The notes below the pieces were generated by a model. That model saw only the letters and a program-made list of their open reading frames with translations. It did not search any database and was not told the DNA's origin. Of a stretch of DNA of 64,000 nucleotides, positions 7,822 through 16,972 are shown piece by piece. Position numbers and translations under genes: made by a program. Origin of the DNA: Paenibacillus sacheonensis. GTDB lineage: Bacteria > Bacillota > Bacilli > Paenibacillales > Paenibacillaceae. The stretch spans positions 1 through 64,000 of the forward strand of contig NZ_JAAAMU010000019.1 of the NCBI RefSeq assembly GCF_009909195.1, written 5' to 3'. How positions within the stretch are numbered: the stretch's first letter is position 1; each line of letters starts with the position of its first letter.

Positions 7822-8667
7822 TTAGCTGTAAATCGAAAGCCGCGGCACATATTCCGTAAACCGGTACAGCTGCGCCGCCCGCTGGGAATGACGATTGGAC
7901 TGCTTCGGCTCGCCCTTGCTGTCGAGCACTTCTTCTATGATGCCTTCGCGGCTCCGCGTAGACGTGATCTTCCGAATGAAATTCCGTTCTTCGAACTCCG
8001 GCACGACCGCTTCGATCACCTGATACAGCTCGCCGATCGTAAACTCCTCCGGCAGGAACGACTTGGCGATCGTCGTCGTCAGCATCTTGACGCGGATTTG
8101 ATGCAGCGCATCCGCCAGAATCTCCCGATGGTCGAAAGCCAGATTCATCTCCAGCGCCTCCTCTATCGGGAACAGCCGCACGTCCGCGGCATCGTCAGCC
8201 GCCCGCCGGTTCGCCAGCGCATGCTCGTGCACGAGCGCGAAGAACGCATGCGAGATCATCCAGCCCCTGGGATCGCGGCCCGGCGTACTATAAGCGCCGT
8301 AATATTCGATATGAACGTCGGCGACGCCCGTCTCTTCGCGCAGCTCGCGCAGCGCGCTGTCCATCAGCGTCTCCGTTTCCTTGGAAAACCCGCCCGGCAG
8401 CGCCCACTGCCCTTGAAACGGCCAGGCCTTTCGTTGAATGAGCAGCACTTCGAGCTGCCGAAGCGGCAGCGATTTCTTGGCGGTGCCGCGTTCCCTTGAG
8501 GTTATCGTGAAAATGACGATGTCGGCCGGAGCGCCGTCTGGCGTACGGTACCGGCTGGCGGAGTAGTTCGCCGCCTCGTCAAACGGCTTGCCGTTCGGCT
8601 CGTGGCCAGACTCGTCATGCGATGCATGGTCTGACCTATTACTCGGTAAGTTGTTCGGCTCGGTCAT
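7822..8667 (-). CDS. Nudix hydrolase with C-terminal winged helix (NrtR-like)
   Basis: The 281-residue protein has a polar N-terminal extension of about 47 residues, a Nudix domain (about 48-185) and a C-terminal winged-helix-like domain (about 190-270; EFTIGELYQVIEAVVPEFEE, NFIRKI). The Nudix box is complete: GGFSKETETLM then RELREETGV fits GX5EX7REUXEEXGU. This architecture is that of NrtR regulators of NAD metabolism and of related ADP-ribose pyrophosphatases. NrtR proteins often have a degraded Nudix box, so an intact one suggests an active ADP-ribose or NAD-derived hydrolase, possibly also a DNA-binding sensor. Its place 168 bp upstream of pncAB supports an NAD link. AGGTGA lies 8 nt before the ATG. 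Confidence 0.85.
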   Translation of the reverse strand: MTEPNNLPSNRSDHASHDESGHEPNGKPFDEAANYSASRYRTPDGAPADIVIFTITSRERGTAKKSLPLRQLEVLLIQRKAWPFQGQWALPGGFSKETETLMDSALRELREETGVADVHIEYYGAYSTPGRDPRGWMISHAFFALVHEHALANRRAADDAADVRLFPIEEALEMNLAFDHREILADALHQIRVKMLTTTIAKSFLPEEFTIGELYQVIEAVVPEFEERNFIRKITSTRSREGIIEEVLDSKGEPKQSNRHSQRAAQLYRFTEYVPRLSIYS

Positions 8668-8747
8668 GCGAGGGTCACCTGCTTCGTTCTTTTATATTGT
8701 CATTTTGACATAATCAAAAACAAAAATCAAGCGCCTCCTGAAAGAAA

Positions 8748-8796
8748 ATCCCATCTCCGCGTATGTACCCGCTAACAGCGTGCACGAAGATGGGAT
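8748..8796 (-). terminator. Terminator of the isomerase gene
   Basis: On the minus strand GATCCCATC...GATGGGAT encloses a loop of about 33 nt and is followed by TTTTCTTT. It lies 79 nt downstream of the isomerase stop codon. Confidence 0.65.
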
Positions 8797-8874
8797 CGTT
8801 TATTCAATAAGCGCCGTTAGCCGGCCATGCCCGGCGAATGGCATCGCCCGGCAATGACCGCCGCGATCTCAGCG

Positions 8875-9750
8875 CTAGACGTTGCCGATCTCGTTCCAAA
8901 TGCGCTTGGCATTCTCGAGCCCGACGCGCGTGCCGTACCGGCAGTCTTCGTGCCCCTCGAATTCGATCGAGATGAATCCGTCGTAGCCGGAAGACTTAAT
9001 AATGCGAAGCACCTCGTACATGTCGATGTCGCCTTGCCCGACGATCGCGCCGCGCAGGTAGTTCCCCCCGGCGCTGCGAAACCAGCCTTCGCCCGGATTC
9101 GCACGCTCGGATCTCGAATAGAAATCTTTGAGGTGAATCATCGAAGCATTTCGCACGCTGCGCTGAACGGCGACAACCGAATTCTCGTCCGCGCACATGA
9201 AATTGCCGATATCCATGGTCGTGCGGAAATTCCGTCGTCCGACCGCTTCGACGAGCGCTTGCACGCGTTCGCTCGCTTGCACGTAATAACCGTGATTCTC
9301 CACGCTCGTCACGATGCCGAGCGTATCCGCATAGTCGGCCACTTGCCGGCAGGCATCGACGAGGCGCGGAAAATCCGCCATGAATCTGCCCAGCGTCGCT
9401 TCGGCCGGCGGAACGGAGGCGACGTCATGGCGCATCAGCTTCATGCCGAGCGCATGGGCAACGTCGACCTGCCGTTTCACGCGTTCGATCTCCTTCCGGA
9501 ACGATTCGTCGTCTCCGACCGCGAATTCCGCGCCGATGGCGTAATTGGACAGGGCAATTCCCTTCTCTGCGGCTTTGGCCGCGATCTCCCGCACCAGCGT
9601 CGGGTCTTCCTCGAGCTTCATATCCAGCGGAACGACCTCCATGTGCTCGCCGCCATTGTCCGCGATCCATTCGATGGCCTGCAGAATGTTCATCTGCCCG
9701 CTTCTGATGGCATTCCACAAGCTGTAAGAGCTGACTCCGAAACGTACCAT
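8875..9750 (-). CDS. Sugar phosphate isomerase/epimerase family TIM barrel
   Basis: The 291-residue protein is an AP-endonuclease-2-type TIM barrel of the sugar phosphate isomerase/epimerase family. The metal-binding carboxylates and histidines stand in the usual strands: VTSVENHGYY (Glu), TTMDIGNFMC (Asp), MIHLKDFYSR (His) and ISIEFEGHED (Glu). The substrate is not determined by the sequence; relatives act on ketoses, inosose and similar polyols. The start is the ATG of MVRFGVSSYSLW: GGGAGG lies 7 nt before it, and itself overlaps the first in-frame ATG, which therefore cannot be the start. It is monocistronic, with its own terminator. Confidence 0.88.
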   Translation of the reverse strand: MVRFGVSSYSLWNAIRSGQMNILQAIEWIADNGGEHMEVVPLDMKLEEDPTLVREIAAKAAEKGIALSNYAIGAEFAVGDDESFRKEIERVKRQVDVAHALGMKLMRHDVASVPPAEATLGRFMADFPRLVDACRQVADYADTLGIVTSVENHGYYVQASERVQALVEAVGRRNFRTTMDIGNFMCADENSVVAVQRSVRNASMIHLKDFYSRSERANPGEGWFRSAGGNYLRGAIVGQGDIDMYEVLRIIKSSGYDGFISIEFEGHEDCRYGTRVGLENAKRIWNEIGNV

Positions 9751-9796
9751 TCCATTACCTCCCATGAGTTACATCGCTATTGTCATCCGCACAAAA

Positions 9797-9842
9797 ATCC
9801 CTTGCCCGCGGACGCAGGCAAGCGCATCAGCGGGCAAGGGAT
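9797..9842 (-). terminator. Strong terminator downstream of the DUF3934 gene
   Basis: On the minus strand the 13-bp perfect stem ATCCCTTGCCCGC / GCGGGCAAGGGAT is followed by TTTTTGT. It closes the HEAT-DUF3934 operon. Confidence 0.9.
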
Positions 9843-9866
9843 GTCCTGTTCCCTAACTTCTCTTCG

Positions 9867-10076
9867 TTAACGCGAACTTCCGCCGCCGTTGCCGGTTCTT
9901 GAGCTCTTGCTCGCGGCAGTCGCTGCCGGAGCCGCGCCGTCCGCATCCTGCGGTTTCTTGGTGCCTTTGCTCTTATACGGCTTCGGCGCGTTCTTCAACC
10001 GGTTCGCGCTCGCCTGCCAGCGGTTCCAGCCCTTCTTGTCCGTGCCGCGGCCCGTGCCGCCCTTGCTCTTGGCCAT
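9867..10076 (-). CDS. DUF3934-type small basic protein
   Basis: This 69-residue, strongly basic protein starts with AKSKGGTGRGTDKKGWNRWQ and continues ASANRLKNAPKPYKSKGTKK, which matches the short DUF3934 family of Paenibacillus and Bacillus relatives; its function is unknown. The C-terminal half (Ala, Ser, Gly) looks disordered. The stop codon of the upstream HEAT gene (TAG) is part of the AGGTAGG sequence that serves as its ribosome site, so translation of the two genes is probably coupled. Confidence 0.75.
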   Translation of the reverse strand: MAKSKGGTGRGTDKKGWNRWQASANRLKNAPKPYKSKGTKKPQDADGAAPAATAASKSSRTGNGGGSSR

Positions 10077-10083
10077 GCGCGGC

Positions 10084-10557
10084 CTACCTGCCGGACAAAG
10101 AAGACCACGTGCTCTCGAGCCATTCGTCGAAGCCTTCTCCTTTGTCGCCTTCGTAAATATCGTACACGTCCGTCCGCATGTTTTTCAGCTTCTCTTTGAA
10201 TGCCTCGTACGAATGGCCTGCCGGCAGGCTCTTCTTGATGCGTAGCAGAATCTTGCCCGTACCCTTCACGAGCTCGTTCGTCTTCTTCGCCGGACGCTCG
10301 GCTTGCACGCCAAGCTCCGTCAAAGCTTCGTGCGCGGCCAATTGCACCTGATGGACGGTATCGTTGCTTACGATGCGCGTCAGCAAATCGACTGCCGGCT
10401 GTCCGCCCAGCTCCCGCAATGCTTCAACGGCCTTCAGACGTTCTCTCCAATTGGAAGTCCGGCTCGCGGCCCGCTTCAACTCCTCCATGCCCGGCGAAGT
10501 TTCCGATTGTTCCTCGGCCTGCTGCATGGCTTGTTCCTCTGTATGTTCCACTTTCAT
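10084..10557 (-). CDS. HEAT-repeat protein
   Basis: The 157-residue protein contains an N-terminal acidic, Gln/Glu-rich stretch and then a HEAT-type helical repeat pair (WRERLKAVEALRELGGQPAV, DLLTRIVSNDTVHQVQLAAH, EALTELG). The C-terminal half (about 90-157) is helical and charged, with KTNELVKGTGKILLRIKKSL. Relatives are small HEAT-repeat proteins of unknown role in Paenibacillus. The start is taken at the ATG 4 nt after AAGGGAG; the preceding TTG is too close. It is co-transcribed with the DUF3934 gene 7 nt downstream. Confidence 0.8.
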   Translation of the reverse strand: MKVEHTEEQAMQQAEEQSETSPGMEELKRAASRTSNWRERLKAVEALRELGGQPAVDLLTRIVSNDTVHQVQLAAHEALTELGVQAERPAKKTNELVKGTGKILLRIKKSLPAGHSYEAFKEKLKNMRTDVYDIYEGDKGEGFDEWLESTWSSLSGR

Positions 10558-10687
10558 CAATCTCCCTTAGGTTATAGATCGGCTGTCCGCACGGCGCAGC
10601 GCTCATCGGCCGCGGCCTGCATATCCATTGCCAGCTAGTACCACGCTACCCTTATTTAAACCTAAAGTCAATGCCGCACCCGCCATC

Positions 10688-12979
10688 CTACCGTTGATAG
10701 GCGTCGGACAGCCGCGGTCCGCCGCCCGCTTCGAGCTTCGCGTTCGTACGATACTGGCTAGGCGTCGTGCCGTAGGCCCGCTTGAATTGCGTGAAGAAGT
10801 GGCTTCGGCTGGAGAAGCCCGACTTCTCCATGATGTCCGCGATCGGATCGTCCGACGAGGCGACCAGCCGCCCGGCGTACTGCAGACGCTCGCCATTGAT
10901 ATAATCCGCGACCGAAATCGACCGATGCTTCTTGAACAGCTTGCCCAGGTAAGGCGGAGAGAGATGAACTTCTTCCGCGATCGCATCCAGCGACAAGCAG
11001 GGATTGGCCAGCTCCCGCTCCACGATCCGCGTGACGCACTCGAGCAGCTTCGTGTACCGGTTGTCTCTCTTCGCTTCCAGCTCCAAGGCCAATCCGTCGA
11101 GCAGCGCATCGTAATCCGCCAGGACGTCTTCGATGGTCTCCAGCTTCTGCAGCTTCGCCAAGTAAGCATTGAATTGGAAATCCACCTTCATCGCATGATT
11201 GCTCTCCAGCACTTCGACCGCATGGCGGATCAGCAGCAGCTGCCGGATGAACATCGAATGAACGGCCGTATAGCCATACCGCGATGCGCCTTGAGCCATC
11301 TCGCCGAGCAGCTGCTTGCCTTCTTCGAACCGTCCTTGCACGAGCGCCTCCGTCAATGCCTTCTCCTGCTCAGGCAGCAGCTGGAAGTCTTCCGTCCGCA
11401 CCTCGGTCAAATCGCTGAAAATCATGCAGTTGCGGCCGTACATCAGACGGTAATCGGACAAATCCGCCGTCTTCAAATAGTGGAAATCGAGCGCGCGCAG
11501 CGTCTCGAACGGTTCGCCGAACGTGATGGACACGGAAAGGCGAAGGAATTGCCGCGTATGGGCTTGGAGCTGCCTCATCAGGCCGACCAGCTCTTCATTC
11601 TCCGACGGCGCTCCGAGCGACGGCACTTGGAGCAGCATGGCGATCAAGTCCTCGTCCATGTCGATGCACTCGTGCGCATAGCTCGGCCGAAGCAGCTCGT
11701 TCACGATATTGACGATGCCGAACTTCAATAAATCGCGGTCGGCGCGGTTATAGGCGCTGCAGAAATCCGAGAATCGGTCGATCTTCGCGAGCACGATCAA
11801 ACAATGCCCCGCGGGGTCAAGCCCGATCTCGTAGCGCTGGAACTGCTTGGTCACGAAGTCCGGCGGGAGCAGTCCTTGGGCATGAACAAGCTTGCGCAGA
11901 AATTCCTGCTTCCGGTTGTACAGCTCGTTGCGCTTCTCGGACTCCAGCTGCTTGTAATTCTGAATGACGACCGACATGGGGACGTACAGCCTGCGGGAGA
12001 AATAAAACGACAGCAGCATGCTGCCGATAATGAAGCACGCCACGAACAGATACGTTTTCTGCCGCATATGCTCGATGTCTTTCATAATGTGCGCGTAGGG
12101 CGTTACGCTGACCAATTTCCAATCGAAGGCATCCGTGCTCACGTACGTCACGAAAGCGTCCACGCCGTTGACGTTCATGCGGAGGCTGCCTGCCCGGTCC
12201 TTGGCCTCGTTGATCTGCCGGATATACCCCTCGCCGTGCAAGTCGCTGAGCAGCGGATGCACGGCGTCGGGCGACAAGAGACGGCCCCGATTATCGATGA
12301 CAAAGATCCGGGAGAAATTCCCTGCCGGGTTCTGCGCTTGGATGCTTTGGTTCAGCCACTCCTCGGAAATGTTCAAAATGATGGCTTCGTTCACTTTGCC
12401 GCTCGTCAGCTGCGAGTCGAAGAACAAATACGAATAGACGAAAATATCTTTCTTCGCGCCCGTCGAAATGCCCGACATGATATTCGGTATCTTGCGGAGC
12501 ACGATGCTGTGGGACTTGTACGTCTCCATATTGTCCAGAAGCGCGAAAATGCCCGGATCGTCAAAATGCTCCCGGTCCTGCACGAACTGCGTTCTCGGTA
12601 CGGTATACATGCTGTCGCCGTTATAGACGTAAATGGATTGAAGGAAGGGATAGATGTTCTTGTAGGATTGAAGCTTGGCCTGATACTTGCTGTAATCCTC
12701 GGCGTTGACGTCGGAGTAAAGCAAATCCTTGACGACATCATCGAAGAAGGCCGTGGTCGAGACCGACTTCGCCGTCTGCTCGAGCGCGCTTACGTTGCTG
12801 CTCGTGTTCTGGAGGTTCGTCAGCTGCTGGCCGTACACTTGCTTCAAGGCGAATCGTTCGAAGTTGCGGCTGAGCAGCGAGGATTGGAGAAACAGCAGCA
12901 GCACGGTGCTGACGAGGAAAGGAAGCAGGATCGTAAGGAAGAGCTGAAACGGGTTTTTCAGCACGAATGTACGCAACAT
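10688..12979 (-). CDS. Membrane-anchored AraC-family transcriptional regulator
   Basis: The 763-residue regulator has a transmembrane helix at about 10-33 (FLTILLPFLVSTVLLLFLQS), an extracytoplasmic sensor region of about 260 residues, a second helix near 305-328 (YLFVACFIIGSMLLSFYF), a cytoplasmic middle region, and a C-terminal double helix-turn-helix of AraC type (DAIAEEVHLSPPYLGKLFKK and SGFSSRSHFFTQFKRAYGTT). In Paenibacillus such one-component receptors sit next to, and activate, carbohydrate ABC importers. Here it is divergent from a permease pair and binding lipoprotein 311 bp away. The ATG at 12979 is 10 nt after GAGGAG; the upstream in-frame GTG is too close to it. Confidence 0.92.
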   Translation of the reverse strand: MLRTFVLKNPFQLFLTILLPFLVSTVLLLFLQSSLLSRNFERFALKQVYGQQLTNLQNTSSNVSALEQTAKSVSTTAFFDDVVKDLLYSDVNAEDYSKYQAKLQSYKNIYPFLQSIYVYNGDSMYTVPRTQFVQDREHFDDPGIFALLDNMETYKSHSIVLRKIPNIMSGISTGAKKDIFVYSYLFFDSQLTSGKVNEAIILNISEEWLNQSIQAQNPAGNFSRIFVIDNRGRLLSPDAVHPLLSDLHGEGYIRQINEAKDRAGSLRMNVNGVDAFVTYVSTDAFDWKLVSVTPYAHIMKDIEHMRQKTYLFVACFIIGSMLLSFYFSRRLYVPMSVVIQNYKQLESEKRNELYNRKQEFLRKLVHAQGLLPPDFVTKQFQRYEIGLDPAGHCLIVLAKIDRFSDFCSAYNRADRDLLKFGIVNIVNELLRPSYAHECIDMDEDLIAMLLQVPSLGAPSENEELVGLMRQLQAHTRQFLRLSVSITFGEPFETLRALDFHYLKTADLSDYRLMYGRNCMIFSDLTEVRTEDFQLLPEQEKALTEALVQGRFEEGKQLLGEMAQGASRYGYTAVHSMFIRQLLLIRHAVEVLESNHAMKVDFQFNAYLAKLQKLETIEDVLADYDALLDGLALELEAKRDNRYTKLLECVTRIVERELANPCLSLDAIAEEVHLSPPYLGKLFKKHRSISVADYINGERLQYAGRLVASSDDPIADIMEKSGFSSRSHFFTQFKRAYGTTPSQYRTNAKLEAGGGPRLSDAYQR

Positions 12980-13169
12980 CTTCGCCACACTCCTCTATTC
13001 CCAAGACTATCACAGAACGCAAAACCGCTACAACGCGAACCGGTAAAATCAGGAAAAATGCCTCGATCGAGAACTTATGCACGGTTTGAGAACTGGCGAA
13101 TCCCCATTCTTCGGACGAATTCGCAAGATAAGAAATTGTCGGCGGTATCCGATTCTCCTATGATCGAAT

Positions 13170-13189
13170 TATAACAGAGAGCGCTTACA
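13170..13189 (+). promoter_or_regulatory. Possible -10 box with overlapping cre-like site
   Basis: Upstream of the rightward ABC operon, TATAAC (13170-13175) is followed by AGAGAGCGCTTACA (13176-13189), which agrees with the Gram-positive CcpA cre consensus TGWAARCGYTWNCA at most positions. No convincing -35 box is visible, as expected for an activator-dependent promoter. Catabolite repression of the importer is an inference. Confidence 0.4.
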
Positions 13190-13289
13190 AAATAGATAGC
13201 GGATTGCTGCGAACGAACCCTTGGCTTAGGAACGCGCAGCCTTGGATTGAAACGTCTGCCCATCCGCTTATAGCAAAGGAGTCCGGAAC

Positions 13290-14234
13290 GTGTACAAAAC
13301 AGAAAAATCCGTCAAGCGCCCCTTCCTCGCACCGTCGCGGCATGCCAAGAAGAATTTGCAGCTGACGCTGCTCGCACTGCCGGCCATTCTTCTCATTCTC
13401 GTCTTTGCCTACGTGCCCATGGGCGGCGTCTTCATCGCATTCAAGAACGTCAACTATACCGACGGTATCCTGCGCAGCCCGTGGGTCGGGTTCACCAACT
13501 TCAAGTTCTTCTTCACGTCGAGCGATGCATGGATGGTCATTCGCAATACGCTGTCCTACAATATCGTCTTCATCGCCGTCGGCACCTTCCTGTCCGTCGT
13601 CTTCGCGATTCTGCTGAACGAGATCGTAAGCCGCAGATGGCTCAAGACGTACCAAACCGTCTTCTTCTTCCCGTACTTCTTCTCCTGGATCATCGTCGCT
13701 TACATGGCCTACTCCTTCATCGGTCCATACGGCATCCTAACTTCATGGATCAGCCAGCTCGGCATGGAATCATTCGACTTCTACAGCGAAACATGGATAT
13801 GGCCGATCATGCTTACCTTCATTAATATTTGGAAGGGACTGGGGTATGTCAGCATTATTTTCTACGCGGGCATTATCGGCATCCCGCAAGAATATTTCGA
13901 AGCGGCGCAGATGGACGGCGCATCCAAGCTGCAGGCCATCCGTCACGTGACCATCCCGCTGATCATGCCGCTCATCACGATCATGACGCTGCTGTCGATC
14001 GGCAAAATCTTCTATTCCGACTTCGGCCTGTTCTTCTTCGTGCCTAGAGAGGTCGGGCAGCTGTTCCCCGTCACGCAGGTCATCGATACGTACGTGTACC
14101 GCATGCTCAAGGTATCCGGCGATATCGGCATGTCCTCGGCCGTCGGCCTGTTCCAGTCCGTCATGGGCTTCATCGTCGTGCTGCTCAGCAATTACGTCGT
14201 TCGGAAGATCGACGACGACAATAAATTGTTCTAG
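13290..14234 (+). CDS. Sugar ABC transporter permease, LplB type
   Basis: The 314-residue protein has six predicted membrane segments and the EAA loop EYFEAAQMDGASKLQAIRHV, characteristic of MalF/LplB-type CUT1 permeases. The N-terminal basic stretch before the first helix is typical of the Paenibacillus LplB/YteP group, which import oligosaccharides or their uronate derivatives. It is first in an operon with a partner permease (14 nt downstream) and a binding lipoprotein. No ATPase gene is present, so a shared MsmX-type ATPase is inferred. The start is GTG, 8 nt after AAAGGAG. Confidence 0.93.
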   Translation: MYKTEKSVKRPFLAPSRHAKKNLQLTLLALPAILLILVFAYVPMGGVFIAFKNVNYTDGILRSPWVGFTNFKFFFTSSDAWMVIRNTLSYNIVFIAVGTFLSVVFAILLNEIVSRRWLKTYQTVFFFPYFFSWIIVAYMAYSFIGPYGILTSWISQLGMESFDFYSETWIWPIMLTFINIWKGLGYVSIIFYAGIIGIPQEYFEAAQMDGASKLQAIRHVTIPLIMPLITIMTLLSIGKIFYSDFGLFFFVPREVGQLFPVTQVIDTYVYRMLKVSGDIGMSSAVGLFQSVMGFIVVLLSNYVVRKIDDDNKLF

Positions 14235-14248
14235 AAGGAGGCGATCCC

Positions 14249-15130
14249 GTGCCGCTGAAGAAAAGAGCCCCGCAGCTCATCATTCATTCGGTCTTCATCC
14301 TGTTCGGCCTGTCCTGCGTCATTCCGCTTATATCCGTCCTGTCGATCTCGTTCAGCAGCGAGGTGGACATCATCCAGAACGGCTATCGCCTCATCCCGCA
14401 TTTGTTCGATTTCAAAGCTTATGCCTACGTGCTCTACCGTCCGATCCAGCTGCTGAACGCCTTCAAGATCTCCATCCTGGTCAGCGTCATCGGCACCTTG
14501 TTGTCCGTGCTGTTCATGGCGGGCATCTCCTACGCCTTGTCCCGGCAGGACTACCGCTTCAAGAACGGACTCAGCTTCTTCGTCTTCTTCACGATGCTGT
14601 TCAACGGCGGCCTCGTGCCCTCCTACATTCTGATCAGCAATTACCTGCATTTGAAAAACACGCTGTGGGTCCTTATTCTCCCTTACCTCGCCGTGCCGTG
14701 GTTCATCCTGCTGCTGCGCTCCTTCATGCAGAAGATTCCCCACGACATCATCGAGTCCTGCATGATCGACGGTGCGAACGAGTTTCGGATCTTCTACCAA
14801 ATCATCCTGCCGCTCGCCAAGCCCGGCTTGGCCACGATCGCCCTGTTCACCATGCTGCAGTACTGGAACGACTGGTGGCTCAGCCTTCTCTATATTGAAG
14901 AGGAGCATCTCGTTCCCCTGCAATACATGCTCTACCGCATGATGAACAACATCTCGTTCTTGACCAGCTCCACGAACATGATGCCGCCGGGCATGAAGAA
15001 CATGACGCTGCCGTCGGAATCCGCCCGCATGGCGATGGCGATCCTGGCTGCGGGACCGATGCTGGCCGTGTTTCCGTTCTTCCAGAAATACTTCGTCCGC
15101 GGACTGACCGTAGGGGCGATCAAAGGCTGA
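14249..15130 (+). CDS. Sugar ABC transporter permease, LplC/YtcP type
   Basis: The 293-residue CUT1 permease has six membrane helices and an EAA-type loop (IIESCMIDGANEFRIFYQII). The C-terminal end ...QKYFVRGLTVGAIKG is the hallmark of the LplC/YtcP/AraQ group. It pairs with the preceding LplB-type permease to form the membrane channel. AGAAGGAGG lies 7 nt before the GTG start. A 15-bp tandem array follows the stop codon. Confidence 0.93.
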   Translation: MPLKKRAPQLIIHSVFILFGLSCVIPLISVLSISFSSEVDIIQNGYRLIPHLFDFKAYAYVLYRPIQLLNAFKISILVSVIGTLLSVLFMAGISYALSRQDYRFKNGLSFFVFFTMLFNGGLVPSYILISNYLHLKNTLWVLILPYLAVPWFILLLRSFMQKIPHDIIESCMIDGANEFRIFYQIILPLAKPGLATIALFTMLQYWNDWWLSLLYIEEEHLVPLQYMLYRMMNNISFLTSSTNMMPPGMKNMTLPSESARMAMAILAAGPMLAVFPFFQKYFVRGLTVGAIKG

Positions 15131-15165
15131 CGGCCGATGCGTTTGGCTTCGGCTAAGCGATAGGC

Positions 15166-15246
15166 GGTTATGCGATCACTGGTTATGCAGGATGCGGTTA
15201 TGCGATGACCGGTTATGCAATGGACGGCTATGCGATGACCGGTTAG
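15166..15246 (+). repeat. Tandem array, 15-bp period
   Basis: Five and a half copies of GGTTATGCGATGACC (variants GGTTATGCGATCACT, GGTTATGCAGGATGC, GGTTATGCAATGGAC, GGCTATGCGATGACC) lie in the gap between the permease gene and the binding-protein gene. They are inside the presumed transcript but end before the ribosome site. Confidence 0.85.
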
Positions 15247-15324
15247 CTTTGCACATGCTTGGACATGGCGGCTTCGGCCCCATTTCAGGATAAAGAAACG
15301 CAAATGACGAGGGAGGTTTCATGG

Positions 15325-16959
15325 ATGGCAAGAACGTTCCGCATGACCAAGCTGGGGTTAACGGGTATCATCCTGCTTCTCGTATTCGGTCTGTTTGCCG
15401 CGGCATGCGGCAATTCGAACAACAACGCCGGGAATAAAGACGCCGCCGACAATTCGACCAACAAGGCTGCCGACAAGCCCGCCAACACGGGAACGAACGC
15501 GGGCGGCAACGACGCTGCGGCCGCGAACGGCGCAGGCACGAACGATTCGGGCGCTGCGGCCGGCGATGCCGCCGATCTGCCCGAGGTGAAGCTGACCTGG
15601 TACTTCCCGGGTAACTGGCCGCAGCCCGACCAGGACAAAGTATTCGCCGAGGTCAATAAAGTCATCAAAGAAAAAATCAACGCCACCGTCGACTTCAAGG
15701 CGCTCCCGTTCGGCGACTACGATCAGAAGATGCAGGTCGTCATCGCTTCGGGCGAGCCTTACGACCTCGCGTTCACGGCCGGCTGGATCAATAACTACAC
15801 GCAAAACGTCGCGAAAGGCGCCTTCCTCCCGCTCGATGACCTGCTGCACAAATACGCGCCGCAGTCCTACGCCTCCATGCCGGCCTCCTTCTGGGATGCC
15901 ACGCGGATCAAAGGCCAAATCTACGGCTTCGTCAATCAGCAAATCTCGGCGCGCACGCCGGCAATCGACGTCACGCAGAAACTTGCGGATGAATACAAAT
16001 TCGACATCAATTCCGTCGGCGGCAAAATCACCTACAATACGTTAAATCTGCTGGAGCCGTTCATCCAGGCCGTCAAGGCAGACCACCCGGAGCGATATCC
16101 AAGCATCGGCATCGATCCGGACTTCTTCAACATGGAAGCGATCGTCGGCATCAACGTGCCCGGCGTCGTCCGGTTCAACGATGACACGCTTACCGTCGTG
16201 AACCAGTTCGATTCCGAGGAATTCCGGACGTTCGCGGCGACGCTGCGCGATTGGAACGCGAAGGGCTACATGAACTCCAAGGAGCGCATCTCCAAGAAAA
16301 CGGATGACTGGGTCGATGCCAAAGCAGGCAAATGGGTCCTCAGCATCGGCGGCGCCTTCAAGCCGGGCGGCGCCAACCTGGCCGCCGCGCTCGGCGGAGA
16401 ACCGTACGTGGAAGCACCGGCCGGCACGGCCCATTTGACGACGGGGGGCATCACGGCAACGATGATGGCCATCAACCGCAACTCCAAAAATCCGGAGCGC
16501 GCGATGATGCTGCTGGAGCTGCTGAACACGGACAAAGAGCTGTTCAACCTGCTTAATTTCGGCATCAAAGACAACCATTTCAAAATCGATGCCGACGGCT
16601 TCATGGTCCCCGGCGATAACCAGCAGGGCTACAATCCGTCCGTGCCTTGGATGTTCGCGAGCAACTTCCTGGCGAACGTCGAGAAGGGCATGCCGGCCGA
16701 CGTCTGGGAGCAAACGAAGAAGGTCAACGAAGAGGCGCTGCCTTCCAAGCTGCTCGGCTTCACGTTCGACGCGGAGCCGGTCAAGGGCGAGATCGCCAAA
16801 GCGACCGCGGTCTACGACGAATACTCGCGCGCCATCCAGCTCGGCGTATCCTCCGAGGATAAATACAACACCTTCGTCGCCAAAATGAAAACGGCCGGCG
16901 CGGATAAAATCATAGCCGAGATGCAGAAGCAGATCGATGCGTGGAAAGCGTCGAAGTAA
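15325..16959 (+). CDS. Extracellular solute-binding lipoprotein (sugar ABC importer)
   Basis: The 544-residue protein starts with a lipoprotein signal ending in the lipobox LFAAAC, then a long Asn/Ala/Gly/Thr-rich linker (to about residue 90) and a family 1 solute-binding fold (LTWYFPGNWPQPDQDKVFAE; YDLAFTAGWINNY). It is the long LplA-like type that partners LplB/LplC permeases in Paenibacillus and takes up oligosaccharides. The ATG at 15325 is 8 nt after GGGAGG; the longer frame from 15259 would put 22 residues before the signal peptide. It is the last gene of the operon. Confidence 0.93.
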   Translation: MARTFRMTKLGLTGIILLLVFGLFAAACGNSNNNAGNKDAADNSTNKAADKPANTGTNAGGNDAAAANGAGTNDSGAAAGDAADLPEVKLTWYFPGNWPQPDQDKVFAEVNKVIKEKINATVDFKALPFGDYDQKMQVVIASGEPYDLAFTAGWINNYTQNVAKGAFLPLDDLLHKYAPQSYASMPASFWDATRIKGQIYGFVNQQISARTPAIDVTQKLADEYKFDINSVGGKITYNTLNLLEPFIQAVKADHPERYPSIGIDPDFFNMEAIVGINVPGVVRFNDDTLTVVNQFDSEEFRTFAATLRDWNAKGYMNSKERISKKTDDWVDAKAGKWVLSIGGAFKPGGANLAAALGGEPYVEAPAGTAHLTTGGITATMMAINRNSKNPERAMMLLELLNTDKELFNLLNFGIKDNHFKIDADGFMVPGDNQQGYNPSVPWMFASNFLANVEKGMPADVWEQTKKVNEEALPSKLLGFTFDAEPVKGEIAKATAVYDEYSRAIQLGVSSEDKYNTFVAKMKTAGADKIIAEMQKQIDAWKASK

Positions 16960-16972
16960 CGCCTGATTCTGG

